Assembly: GCA_029204225.1 (NCBI GenBank)
Contig: CM055106.1
Span: 42,920,368 to 42,984,367 of the forward strand
Direction: 5' to 3'
Length of the DNA stretch: 64,000 nt
From: Diphasiastrum complanatum
Taxonomy: Eukaryota > Streptophyta > Lycopodiopsida > Lycopodiales > Lycopodiaceae
Made by a program: the position numbers and the translations under genes. The notes under the pieces were generated by a model. It was given only the letters and a program-made list of their open reading frames with translations. It was not told the DNA's origin and searched no databases. Shown piece by piece: positions 12,080 to 22,713 of this stretch. Within the stretch, counting starts at the first letter, position 1, and each line of letters starts with the position of its first letter.

Positions 12080-12490
12080 TCTTCTTTGTGTGTATGGATC
12101 AAAGCCTCAGTCCAGCTTCACTCGCCACTTGCAAACCTCCGCTCTCCTGTTGGTTATCTACCCAAAATAGTTGAAAAGGAAAACATCCACCTGCAAGGCT
12201 CCCCTCCCCTGCTGGTTCTCTAAGAAAACTAGTTTAGAAAAAAACCTTCGCTCCTCTATTACAAACCTCCGTTCGATGTGAGCTGATTACTTACAAATCT
12301 CTGCTCTTTTGTTGGTTTTCTATGTAAAACAATTGAAAAGAACCACTTGCAAACCTCCGCTCCTCTGTTGATTATCTACCCAAAATAGTTGAAAAGAAAA
12401 ATAGTTGCAAACAAAAAGTTTCATTCCTCTGCTGCAAACCTCTGCTCGAAACCTCCGCTCAACGTCAACTGATTACCTACAAACTTTCCC
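12080..12490. repeat. Degenerate tandem repeat around CTTGCAAACCTCCGCTC
   Basis: Variants of 'ACTTGCAAACCTCCGCTC..TGTTGGTTATCTACCCAAAATAG' recur about four to five times at irregular 60-110 bp spacing. No coding potential. Probably a decayed minisatellite or LTR-internal repeat. Confidence 0.6.
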
Positions 12491-12907
12491 TCCTTTGCCA
12501 TAATTTATAATATATTAAATGTTAAATAACTAGTATTTTGCAAATTTGAAAACATTTTTAATGATTTATATTACTAATTTGATTATTAAATTATAAATAG
12601 AATAAAACTTTATTCAGCATAATAATTATAATAAAATACAGAGTTGGTAATTTCACTTATAATAGAATTGAGAAAAAATAAATTCCATCATACAAAAAAT
12701 ACACTCAACATACATACAATTGACATTCAAACATCTCATAAGTGACACAAAATCATCTCCATAGGAGATATCATAATTTTTGTATACTGATTTTTAAAAA
12801 AATTATACATTTAATATTCCTTCATCATATTAGTTGGTCGAGGCTGACCATCACCATCATGGCCACCATCACCAACGTTACCAACATCAGCATCTTCATC
12901 CTGGAGA

Positions 12908-13960
12908 TTAGCAAAATCTACAAGTTCTCAGACGAGGCCACTTGCACTTTCTCACTATCGTGGGCAAAGAAGCACCCACTTCATCATCAACATTCGGTAG
13001 ATCATCAATTGCAACAACTCGTTGCAGGATGAACACCGATAGAAATGAATCCTTCTCCATGCTATACAATTTCTTTCTTTTTTCAGGGCACACACAGTAG
13101 TGACGCCAGTTCTAGAACATAAATTTAAAATCCAATCGTTCTCACAAGAAAATAAATCAATCAGTTCATTAATAAGTCTCTGTGGCTTCTGATAGGGATT
13201 CCCAACAGCTCGAGGGACATCTGTAAATCTTAACTTTCTGATCACGGTCAGGAATGACAATACATTGGAGGCATTTCTCTTGCGACAATGTTGTGCCACT
13301 CGACATTTGTCTAACAAGGAGAAATAACCAACAAACATCATTTCAAAAGTGCTTAGAAGACGCTCCCCGGGTGCATTATGGACATTTGTTTTGTGCTTGT
13401 AAAATAAAAATAGAATAAAATTAAAATAATAAATCAAAACAAAATATAATGTGAAAAAAAAACCATAAACAACAAAAGAATTGATCAATTTAAAACATTT
13501 CGTACCAAATCATGGCCTTGGACCATGTGTCTCATCCTTTAACGCCTTAGAAACCGTAGCAGCTTGATTGGTGGAGTGAAAAAAAACTATTCTCCACGGC
13601 GAGGCAATTGTGATCTCCTTAAAAGATTTAACAACTTGGAGAATCTGCTGATATTTAAAAGCGGATTCATCAAACGATAATCCTCTCGACCTATATTCAT
13701 AGGGGATATCAACAATAACAAGAGTATTTTTTTTTTGGACACAATTTGAAAAATATCTTTCACATTGCATGTGAAGAAGCCCTAATGCCATAAGCGAAGA
13801 GGATCTCTGGGAGAGGTAAACGATTGGAGGAGCGGATCCACGGCAGAACTCGCATCCATCAGAATTCGCCTCTCTTGCTGTAAGCGAGCCAAATCTATAT
13901 ACGCTAAAAAAAATTATGAAACAAGAAACTCTAAGGACCGAGGGTTTGCTCTTGATTTCT
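12908..13960 (-). pseudogene. Beta-class DNA amino-methyltransferase-like gene (N4-C/N6-A type), degenerate
   Basis: In minus-strand order I see the motif set of beta-class SAM-dependent DNA methylases, which have motif IV first and motif I last. TLVIVDIPYEYRSRG stands for the catalytic (D/S/N)PP(Y/W) motif, then SPWRIVFFHS. After an intron of about 110 bp (near 13508 to 13398) come HKTNVHNAPGERLLS and FEMMFVGYFS, then motif X (NPYQKPQRLINELIDLFS), motif I (DWILNLCSRTGVTTVCALKK) and RNCIA..EKDSFL. Known family members methylate exocyclic amino groups in DNA. Damage: DIPY for DPPY, CSRTG for the usual FSGTG, a one-base deletion near 13059 between RNCIA and EKDSF, a probable slip in the A10 run at 13728-13737, and an in-frame stop before the intron. 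The frame upstream of motif IV is uncertain. Confidence 0.62.
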
Positions 13961-14084
13961 GAAAACAACAGAAAATAATCTTATCAATTTATGAATGCAA
14001 ATATGAATTTGAGTTTAATAAATAAGCATGAGCACGATTTAAAATCCAAAATCACAATATTCTTGAATGCAATGTAGAATTGCT

Positions 14085-14490
14085 TCAAGGCCTCCTTAGA
14101 ACTGGACTGAGGATAGTCCATGAGTACTTGCTCCCAAGAGGTGCAGTTTAATCTAATCATCATCTACTCTTGCATCCTCATATACGTACGACAAACAAAT
14201 AATCACTCATTAGGTCTTGAAAAAGATCTTGGAATTATCTTCCTCATCATAGTAAACATCAAGAATTTGTCCTAACACCTTTGCTTCATCAAAGACTTCT
14301 ACTCCTTTTGATCTAGACATCACCAACTTTGGCGTTTTTTACCATAACAGCCCACAAATATGACTCATACGAATGAAATGATATCTCTTCAGAAACACTC
14401 TCTACGGTAGTCCTTTTTGGTGGTGGGTTATCACGAACGGTAGGAACCTTTGGTGGTGATTCAACATTACCGCCTGGATGACCCGTCTTG
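14085..14490 (-). pseudogene. Upstream exons of the methyltransferase-like gene (possibly BAH-like), degenerate
   Basis: Two coding-like blocks precede the methylase on the same strand. The first (about 14490-14215) reads ESYLWAVMVKNAKVGD, then after a one-base shift GVEVFDEAKVLGQILDVYYD and DNSKIFFKT. The second (about 14190-14085) reads RMQE, a stop, then RLNCTSWEQVLMDYPQSSSK and ends near a possible GTGATT donor. The run VGD, then LGQILDVYYDEED, then VRTYMRMQE resembles a BAH domain, a chromatin-reader fold, but this is weak. Frameshift and stop show decay. Linkage to the methylase rests only on strand and spacing. Confidence 0.3.
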
Positions 14491-14512
14491 TGCTTTTGAT
14501 GCGTGAGTCATA

Positions 14513-14826
14513 TGTTTGTTCTTGACAAAGCCACAAGATACGAGAGACCGATACCACGTATCGAGCTTGCATACCATTTACCAAAATGATACGACAAATC
14601 GATACCCGATATGATGTCCTGTATCATCTTCAATCATTTGCCATTCAAACAAATCAACTAAGTAGCATTAACGCAAAATCATAATAACAAAAAATTTCTA
14701 GATAACAAGACTTTGCATAGAAATGATTCTACGATGATGGTGGTTCAATTCCTAGAAATGATACGAGGTGTCGATACGCGGTATTGAGCTATCGTATCAC
14801 TTGCGGGATATGATACCCAAGAACAA
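14513..14826. mobile_element. Foldback / MITE-like element with imperfect inverted ends
   Basis: The block from about 14515-14582 (TGTTCTTG through GATACCACGTATCGAGCTTGC to ACCATTT) matches the reverse complement of about 14752-14826 at roughly three bases in four. The words GATACG and CGTATC are dense in both arms. It sits at the 5-prime side of the methyltransferase-like gene. Target duplication not determined. Confidence 0.5.
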
Positions 14827-15469
14827 TACCGCGAATCGATCTCTGAGATTCAATGGGCTAAATTATTATTCAAAAAATAGTAAACTGGCTTGATCTTATC
14901 GAAACTTTACATAATTTTAAGAGCCCTAAACAACATGGAAGTCACGAAAAAGTCTGTCATTATTGAATGTGTATCTTTTGGCAAAGAAAGTTATATTAAA
15001 TGGTAAAAGAATCTTAAAGGAATAAAAAAATTCTATGCTGCTTATTTAAATACCTAGCCATCTCGTCGGATTCTCCCGAACTGATTATCATTGTGAAAGA
15101 GCTCGTCATGAGAAACCAATCACCCGCGTCCTCAATGTCTATCGTCTGTGAGTGCAAATCGTAGGTGAGAATATTAAAACAGAAGAATGTTGTGCTCCCT
15201 AGGTCACGTGGGAGAAAATAGGATGTGAAAATCTTTATATAGTGGTGGACTACCTTTCTTACAAGATTGGATTTATAAAACTTTGAAATCCAATGACTGA
15301 TTTTAATGTTTATTGGGGTCCACGATTGAGTGCATTAAGGGCCTTGAAATTTTCATTTTATTGACCTTGGTTTGTTTTTTTCTTTGCTCTTTGTGCAGCT
15401 TGTTTTCACTATGTCCATATCCATCTCATCCAATGAGACATCCGTATCTCAAGGAGAACTTTTTGTTTC

Positions 15470-16990
15470 CAGTTGCACGATTTCAATCTCAAGCTATGTC
15501 TTCGAACTGAGGCCAAGTCTCAGGAAAACACCTCAAAGAGTGCGGATGTCCCTATTTCTCTGAGCTCTTCTGTCGAGTCAGAGTTTCAAAATGAGTATGA
15601 TGTTTTACAGAACTCATGTTCCAAGTCGAGCTTTAATTTGGAGGCCCCCATTTCTAATATGGTTGAATCTTCTTTTGTTGCTTTGTCTTTTGAATCAATT
15701 ATGCATTTTAATGATGAGTGTGATATCGAAGTATCTCGTCAATACACATCTGGTCAATGTCTTCCTAACAACTATCAAAATATTGATGAGAGTGCTATAA
15801 GGGAGACTGAGGATGACAATGAGGGCAATGACATTGACGATGACGAGAATGATACCGACACCGATGACAATGTCCGAAAGTCTCGAAGAGGTGGGAAGGG
15901 ATTTCATGTTGATCGAAGATTTTCAAGCTATGGCCATAAGAGGAGAACTTTTTTGTTGTCGTAATCTTAGTGAAGGATACACTTAAGGTTGCATGTTGCA
16001 ATAATGGTTGCATAAAGAAGTTCGGTATTTCTAGGTTAGTCATTAAGATCTTATTACCTAAGTCTTAATCGAGAAGAGCAAGAGGTGTATCTTACGTCTG
16101 CACTAAACCGGACATCAAAGATCAAATCGAGTACATCTTTGGACATTCCATTATTTGTAGAAGTGCATTCAAGCACGTTCATTCTATTGGAAATTCAAGA
16201 CTTGGCAGATTGCATGAGAGGGTTTTAAAAAATGCTTCTATTTACAGTCCTCGATACAATTGTGAAGTTGGTCCAGTTGGAAATTTATTGATATCTTGGT
16301 TCTCATGCTGAGATTATGCCAACTACTAGCAGGCACCTAACAGACAATTTTACAAGTTGTGAGGTCTACAATATCTACAAGGAGGAAATGGTTCGTGGAA
16401 ATGAAAAATTTACTAGTTATAGTCATTTCACCAGGCTTTGGAAACACTATTTTAACAACGTATTTATTCCAAGGAAGGTGAGGATGGGAGTATGCACTAT
16501 ATGCGCATCGCTCAAAGTACAAAGGCAAAATGCAAAGTCGAGTATAAATAAAAGTACTGATAGTAAATTCCTTGAATAGTTCTTTTATTGTGATTTCTCT
16601 TGTTACTTTGAAATGAATTTTGAAATTTTAAATATGTAAGTAAGGTGAATGAAGGTCTTAAAGTGCATCGAGAACAACAAGCTGAAGAAAGAGCAAAGTT
16701 AACAAAGCACAGAAAAAAAATGTTTGAAGTATTTGAGAAGTATTTTGGAATTGTTATTGATGTCATGGAAAAAAAAAGACTTACCATCCACACTTTGTAA
16801 GAGTTCCGAAAGGTATTAAAGAAGATACATTTGTTCAAATGCATCTCGTTGGGCCTCTATTTACCATCGAGCACTTTAGGCCCATATCTTCTTGACCTAT
16901 CCAAATGTTCATAATGATCCTAACTTGACAAATACAATTTTGCATTATGAAATCACAAACTGGGAAGGTGATTTGTCCCAAGTACCTGAA
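15470..16990 (+). pseudogene. Transposase-like gene of an unnamed DNA-transposon family, decayed
   Basis: Successive plus-strand frames read as one protein broken by frameshifts and stops. It starts with an acidic region (about 15780-15870, rich in Asp/Glu/Asn) and SRRGGKGFHVDRRF. Then come CRSAFKHVHSIGNSRLGRL (about 16160-16210), a stretch with CEVYNIYKEEM, FTRLWKHYFNNVFIPRK and CTICASLK (16316-16520), and HREQQAEERAKLTKHRKK (about 16660-16720). A Cys-rich N-terminal part, a CRxAFxxxHxIG motif and a later CxxC are features I associate with poorly described transposase-like proteins of plants and invertebrates. No acidic catalytic triad was located: the frame ends near 17040, just before the copia LTR at 17049. 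It diverges from the methyltransferase-like gene on the other strand. Confidence 0.42.
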
Positions 16991-17048
16991 GAAACAAAAC
17001 GTTTTTGTTTACAAAGCCTTGCTAGCTTCCCGCCCTCGGCCTGACAAA

Positions 17049-17992
17049 GATGTTCGCGAACACGAAAGTTAGGAGACACGAAACACGAAAAGTTTTGCGA
17101 ATACAAAAGTCAAAGGAGACGATCACAAACGGTTCGCGAACACGAAAGATTCACGAACGAGAATCTTTTGCGGTCTAGCACGAGAATCTTTTGTGGTCCA
17201 GTACGAGAGAAAGGCAGACGAGCAAAACGAAACCAACGATGCGACACGAAAAATGTCGCGAAACTCGTTTTGCCTTCATGCTCCAAAGAGTACCAGCAAA
17301 GATCATGCATGTACCCAGAAGTACAGAAATTTGATCTAATGACATGACGTCAGTAGATACTCCCTAGATCGTAGCTAATCTTCCACTCTTGTATTCCTTG
17401 ATTAGTTGTAGATGCTTAATCACTCTAATCTTAGATTTACATAGAGCGACTGTACTTACTAGATGATACTTGACATATAGATGATAGAATATACATACAG
17501 TGTAGTGTAGCAGTCTGATGCTAGTAAACAATCAAGACGAAAATTACAGAATACAAGTCCGCCTGGGTGCGAGACGAGTTCTGTGTCTAGGATCTGTAGA
17601 TCCAACTGTCTGCTAGTAAAGCAAGACGATTGCTCGTGAGAGAACCGTGTTTCTCCCACGCCAACGCACTGTGTGGATTTGCATGCAGTGCTTGAAGAAA
17701 TCAGAGAAAGATCAATATAGATGATTTTCTTGTTGTGTTTGATCTCGAATGCAAATGCGTCTGCTGCTAATCTTGTGTCTGAGTTTTCTTGTTCATTTGA
17801 ATTCCTCACCTTGGTTGAAATTATGTTGAATGTTGCATTAATTTTATAAACACAGATCAGCAGTGTCTGACTACACTCTGGAGGACCGTAGGAGCGATTC
17901 AGCAGTGTCCAGCGATCGCATATGGATTTCATCCAAGTCGCATAGAGAGAGTCGTGTTTGAGTCGCGGTCAAGAAAGCTTCGCTTCTCATCA
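17049..17992 (+). repeat. Copia 5-prime LTR
   Basis: Begins TGTTCGCGAACACGAAAG and ends in CA one base before the primer-binding site. The first 250 bp are rich in CGCGAA and CACGAAA words. No second copy is in the window, so the left boundary is inferred from the TG start and the loss of the upstream reading frame. Confidence 0.6.
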
Positions 17993-17993
17993 G

Positions 17994-18072
17994 TGGTATC
18001 AGAGCATATCGCCAATTCGACACTCATGAGTGGTATCAAAGCACCTTACACTCTCATCAGTGGTATTAGAGC
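17994..18072 (+). promoter_or_regulatory. tRNA-Met primer-binding site with two extra degenerate copies
   Basis: TGGTATCAGAGC at 17994-18005 is the standard plant copia primer-binding site, complementary to initiator tRNA-Met. TGGTATCAAAGC (18031-18042) and TGGTATTAGAGC (18061-18072) follow, each preceded by a CTCAT(C/G)AG-like word. Confidence 0.85.
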
Positions 18073-18179
18073 CTACCTACCTATTTTGTTATAATCTGAC
18101 ATAGCCGAGAAGCTATCAGATCCAGGAGGCCAAGCATTCAGACAATCAACCATTAACAAGACAATAGACTCAAGAAGAA

Positions 18180-20250
18180 ATGGCTTCAATCAGTAGCATG
18201 CAGAGCAAGATCTGCACAGTACTTGATTCTTCAGGATCTAACTTTCTAGCCTGGAGAGTTAAGACATCACTCATACTCAAGGGCGAAGGATTATTCCCCT
18301 GGGTGGATGGCACAAAAGAAATACCTACGACAACAGGCAAGGAACTACGTGAATAAAGGGAGAAAAATGGCAAGGCAGTAGCCTTGCTATCATCTTCCAT
18401 CGAAGATAGCCTCACACTTGACCTGGCTACACTCTCCAAAGCTAAGGAGATGTGGGATGCATTGCTCACAAGATTTCAGACGAAATCAAGAAGTCAAATC
18501 ATAATGCTAGAAGATCAGTTTACGAATTTGCAGTGGGATGGAAAAAACCTCACCTCTTTCGTGAGAAAGATGAAGGATCTGTTTCTATCACTACATATCT
18601 TTGGAACAAAGAATACAGTGTCAGTTGAGAAGCAGCTCACATACCTGTTGAGAGCCTTACCCAGATCATTCCAGACAACGAGGACCTTGCTCGTGACAGA
18701 TCCTACCATGAATCTCAAAAAGGCGATTGTCGAGATTTGAGAGGAAGTCGAGGCCAGAGAACATCTTGATCACAAAGATGGGTCTAACCAGGCCCTCTAC
18801 GACAACAAAGAAAAATCCAAGAAGCAATATAAGGCTAAGAGGGAGTCGATTCGGAGGCAGGATCGTGACCAGCAAGCAGAGGAGACCAGCAAAGGCAACT
18901 GGAAGACCAAAGGGAGGTCGAAGCAGCAAGGTGCAGACAAGAAGACTTGCGTGAGATGCAGAAGAGATGGGCATACAATAGATACCTGCTGGCTCAATCC
19001 CAAGATTGAGTGTATCCATTACTACAAGAAGGGTCATGCAGCCATGGATTGTTGTCAGAACCCAAGAAACAAGTCAGCGCAGAACAGACAGGAGAACAAC
19101 AATAGTTCATCCTATGTCGAGGAGCCCATGGTGAAGAAAGAACGAACAGAAATTGTTCGACCGTCTACATCTGTGAAGACGTGTGTGCAACATCAACATG
19201 ACACACATGAGATGATCCTAGACTCAGGGGCCACCTCGCACTTTGTAACATCAAGACGAATAATGTCTGATTTCAGAAGTACAAATCTTTCAAGATTCAT
19301 AGTTCTTGGAGATGGATCTAGACATCAAGTGAACGGTATTGGTTCACTCTGGCTCAACACCAACGACAGAGATAGACGACTCGAAGATGTTTAGTTTGTG
19401 CCTACTCTACAACAAGACTTGCTTTCTGTAGCAAGAATATCAGATGCAAGGATGTGTGTGATGTTTTCTAACGAAGCAGGCAATGTGATTGATGCCAGTA
19501 CCAGTACTCTGATCGCTCAAGGCAGAAGGAAAGCGAACCTATATCATCTGAAGGTATGCCTACCTGAAGATCAGGTGCATCAAACTCATGATGACTCGCC
19601 AGACACTCTGTGGCACAAAAGACTCTACCACATGAACTCAATGGCACTTTACCAGGCAAGCCATCATGGAGCGATAACAGGAGTCAGCATCTCAAATGAA
19701 ACCAGTTCGACTACCTGTGATGCATGTTTGAAGGGAAAGATGTCGCGCAGTCCATTCATCAAAGACTCCTACAAAACGACCAATATTCTGGAGCTAGTGC
19801 ATTTTGACATCTGCGGTCCATTCAATGTGATCTTAATAGGAGGCTCAAAGTATTATATAACCTTCATTGATGATTTTAGCAAATTTGCCAGAGTGTATTT
19901 TATTCAAAATAAATCTGAAGCACTTGATAAATTCACAAAATATGTGAATTGAATTGAAAGATGTACAAGCAGTAAAGTGAAGCAGATAAGAACAGATTGA
20001 GGTGGTGAATACATCTCGAATCGGTTCATTGACTTTTGCAATGATTGTGGCATCATTCACAGAATAACTGCAGTCTACACACCACAACACAATGGTGTTG
20101 CTGAACGAAAGAACAAGGCCCTGATGGAAGCAGCCAGATGCATGATGGCCTACTGGGCTCTGTGGGTTGAAGCAGTAGCTACAACCGCATACATCCAAAA
20201 TAGGACAGGCAAGTCTGGTGTTCCTCACACGACACCACATGAGCTTTCCA
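18180..20250 (+). pseudogene. Copia gag-protease-integrase polyprotein, interrupted
   Basis: ATG at 18180 opens gag (MASISSMQSKICTVLDSSG; later LAWRVKTSLILKGEG). A CCHC knuckle (CVRCRRDGHTIDTC) lies near 18950, and a second with Tyr for one Cys follows (CIHYYKKGHAAMDC). The protease motif MILDSGATSHF is at about 19210-19245. The pre-integrase zinc motif (LWHKRLYH ... CDACLKGK) precedes the integrase core: HFDICGPF with the first Asp, RTD with the second, and PQHNGVAERKNK with the Glu. In-frame stops occur at 18354, 18738, 19392 and 19950 and again near 19996, so no full polyprotein can be made. Confidence 0.88.
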
Positions 20251-20255
20251 CTAGT

Positions 20256-21406
20256 GTACAATATGTGTCTTTTTATCTTTGGGGAGGCCCTTGCTCCTTG
20301 CCCCTTGCTTCCTATTGGCTACTTGCAAGGAGATGGGATTGAAATCCACACCCTTCACAAAAAACACAAACTAATCTACGGTGTACAAAGAAGCATACCC
20401 CACCTAACTACAAAAACTTTGGAACTTATTGAGTTTAACTTCCACTTTGTCCTTCTAATACTATTTTAATCACATGACCCAAAGTCTAGTTTATTCCAAA
20501 ATAGATAATTTACAAGTGCTCATTGGGCCATGGTCTTACGCACGCAGGATGCCATGACCCTCGCAACTTATTGTTAATATTGGCCTCAAGGAATCTACCA
20601 ACATTGCTCCCTTCTCAAACAATGCAGGTCCCTCTGTAGTATTGGATGAGTAGATTTATTGACGAGGACTTTATTGGTGACTTTTGAAGACTTTGCAGTT
20701 GGAAAAGCATAGATTTTTAACCCTAAACCCTAAAACCAACAACTTATTAGAAAATTGTCTTTCTTTCTTGTTGTGAAGAAAGGTTATCAAAAAACCTTGT
20801 ATTCGATTGAATATGTCACTGAGGAGCAACTACTTTCATTTGGCATCAAATCTTTGACTTAATTGCACATTCCCATTTGAATCTTGGACAATGAAAATAG
20901 AAGCATCTATGTCATCTGCTTGAAAGTTGTGTTGTAGGTGGAAAATTAGCAACTTGAAGTTGATCATGCCAATAGCCACTTTGTTGTAGAACATAGACAA
21001 AGTAACGGATAATGACTCGTTACCATGCTTCATGAGCTTTGCAAGATCATTGATCCATAGAGAATTCTTGAATGTACCTGGCCTATTGTGACCCAGACAA
21101 CACTAGAAACTAAAGAAGAAGAAAAAGTAATAAAATAGAGTAAGGATTAATCTTTCTTTTTTCCACTCATTTTTTGTAAAGGGCACTCAAAAAAGCTTCA
21201 ATGAGAAATGTAAAGTAGAATAAATTGAAATAAATAACATAGTGGTGAGGCCCATGAAAGAATATTTTAAAGAATAGGTAAAATTTGTGAGATAAGAATT
21301 TATATGATTTTTTTTTTTGGAAAAAGATATAAAAAGAGAAAATAATCCTTGCTGGGATTGTAGTCCACTTCTGATTGGAAGTATTGCAAGTCTATAAGAG
21401 GGTGTT
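20256..21406. other. Unassigned stretch; possible exon fragment on the minus strand at 21070-20836
   Basis: Mostly non-coding. On the minus strand 21070-20836 gives about 75 codons of ordinary-looking protein (ends ADDIDASIFIVQDSNGNVQL, then SQRFDAK and a stop). It lies downstream of, and on the same strand as, the long open frame at 22450-21407 and could be a later exon of it. Family not recognised. Confidence 0.3.
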
Positions 21407-22450
21407 TCATATGAATAGTCCTTGAGCGAGGCAGTTCGGTTGAAGCCATGTTGTATACCACCAATCATAATTGTATGGCATGTCTTGATTGTGTGTTCGA
21501 GACAACCACTTGAAATATGTAGGTGGCGCTTGACTCTGGTTACTCTCTACATATCCATCGTAAGAGTTGTATGCATAAATATAGTTGGGATAGATTGGAG
21601 AGATTGATGAATCATTGTGATCTTGGTATTGATATTCATCATGAAGTGTCGAATGAGGGAAATATTCATTTGTTTCTGTAGGATAATATAAATATTGATA
21701 AGCATTTCCATTTGAATAGACCCCTTGACTGCATGGCATATTAACAACTTCACGTGAATCCACTGGTTGAGGTCTTGTTGTCTGAGAAGTTGCATTCAAG
21801 TACCTTTCTCGCATTGTAGGTGCATGTGCCTCTGGATGTTGACGCATAGGTTGGTGTGCTTGAGTCGCAACTGCTCCATTGGACATGGTAGTTTGATTTT
21901 GAATAGCAGGAGTAGATTGCTTTAGATCTACACTGCTTGGTTGATTTTGTAGTTGAAGCTCATTCTCTCTGAAACAACTTGCATTTGCTTGCAACAACCC
22001 CGGAGAACCATTCCCACTTGATTCAGCTTCATTTGGATTTGGCCTTTTTGGCACTTGTTCCTCTACACTTTGTTTATTGGGAGATATAGATGTGTTGGCT
22101 TCGTCCTCCTTAACCGTTGATTGCTCATCCTTCCATGTGTACCCCTTCTGCAACATCCAGTGGAGAACATTTTGCTTTGATAGCTCAATGTGGTTGTTTA
22201 CAGACATGAAATCAAAAAACTCTTGTAGATGTTCCTTTGGAGGCATGAAGAGTCCTCGACCTGGTGGAAATCCCTGATGTCTTGCCAATCTATTTATCAC
22301 ATTGTCAATTTTTTCGTTGACTTTCCTTCTTGTTCTCCACCAATGGTTGAAAGCTATGTTTGAATCCTCGTGTCTTGTTAGCTTTAACCAATTAAAGTAG
22401 AAATCCCTAAATTGATCTAGTGGCCAACAATCTAGAACTTCCACAAGAAC
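21407..22450 (-). CDS. Hypothetical protein, long open frame, probably a 5-prime truncated gene
   Basis: About 345 codons stay open from a possible acceptor near 22441 (TTGTGGAAG) to the stop at 21407. The first 110 residues look like a compact helical domain (CWPLDQFRDFYFNWLK, then HWWRTRRKVNEKIDNVINRL, GFPPGRGLFMPPKEHLQEFF). The rest is Gln-, Asn-, Ser- and Tyr-rich and probably disordered. I do not recognise the family. The frame can be extended upstream to 22609, but that part is translated GCGTGGAT repeat and is not credible coding sequence. The lack of stops over 1 kb, in a region where other old genes are full of stops, suggests recent function or recent capture. Upstream exons are missing where the repeat cluster begins. 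Confidence 0.45.
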   Translation of the reverse strand, partial: VLVEVLDCWPLDQFRDFYFNWLKLTRHEDSNIAFNHWWRTRRKVNEKIDNVINRLARHQGFPPGRGLFMPPKEHLQEFFDFMSVNNHIELSKQNVLHWMLQKGYTWKDEQSTVKEDEANTSISPNKQSVEEQVPKRPNPNEAESSGNGSPGLLQANASCFRENELQLQNQPSSVDLKQSTPAIQNQTTMSNGAVATQAHQPMRQHPEAHAPTMRERYLNATSQTTRPQPVDSREVVNMPCSQGVYSNGNAYQYLYYPTETNEYFPHSTLHDEYQYQDHNDSSISPIYPNYIYAYNSYDGYVESNQSQAPPTYFKWLSRTHNQDMPYNYDWWYTTWLQPNCLAQGLFI

Positions 22451-22513
22451 AAAAATTACGCTCAGCCGGACATACCTCCGACACCCAAAGCCGAAAATAG
22501 GAATTCTAATTTT

Positions 22514-22713
22514 GCGTGGATAATCCACGCCATAGTAAAAATAAAATAAAAAAGACTCGGCTTTTGCGTGGATACTGCGTGGATAATTATCCACGCATAA
22601 ATTATCCACGCAAAATTCGCTTTATCCACGCAAAATCCAGAGAGTTGAGGCTGTGAATACCGCGTGGATAAATTTTTTTTATATCCACACAGTATCCACG
22701 CGATAATCCACGC
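22514..22713. repeat. Cluster of GCGTGGAT / ATCCACGC motifs (left)
   Basis: Ten exact copies, in both orientations, within 200 bp (starting at 22514, 22523, 22566, 22577, 22589, 22604, 22624, 22662, 22694, 22706) plus one degenerate copy at 22683. Several pairs form palindromes. Such dense, mixed-orientation short motifs are typical of subterminal transposase-binding sites, for example in CACTA elements. Confidence 0.85.

Larger units (their letters stand above)
17049..20255 (+). mobile_element. Ty1/copia retrotransposon, 5-prime LTR to integrase, 3-prime truncated
   Basis: LTR, primer-binding site, gag, zinc knuckles, protease and integrase follow in copia order on the plus strand. The sequence then leaves the integrase near 20250, after the HTTPHEL segment, into unrelated DNA; reverse transcriptase and 3-prime LTR are absent. 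Several nonsense codons show it is inactive. Its LTR starts exactly where the transposase-like gene stops being readable, so it probably inserted there. Confidence 0.85.

Noticed and set aside
17994-18005. tRNA gene fragment
   Set aside because: Only the 12 bases of the primer-binding site match; no cloverleaf or promoter boxes surround it.
22514-22713. CRISPR-like array
   Set aside because: Motifs are 8 bases, in both orientations and irregularly spaced, with no unique spacers of constant length; the window is plant nuclear DNA.
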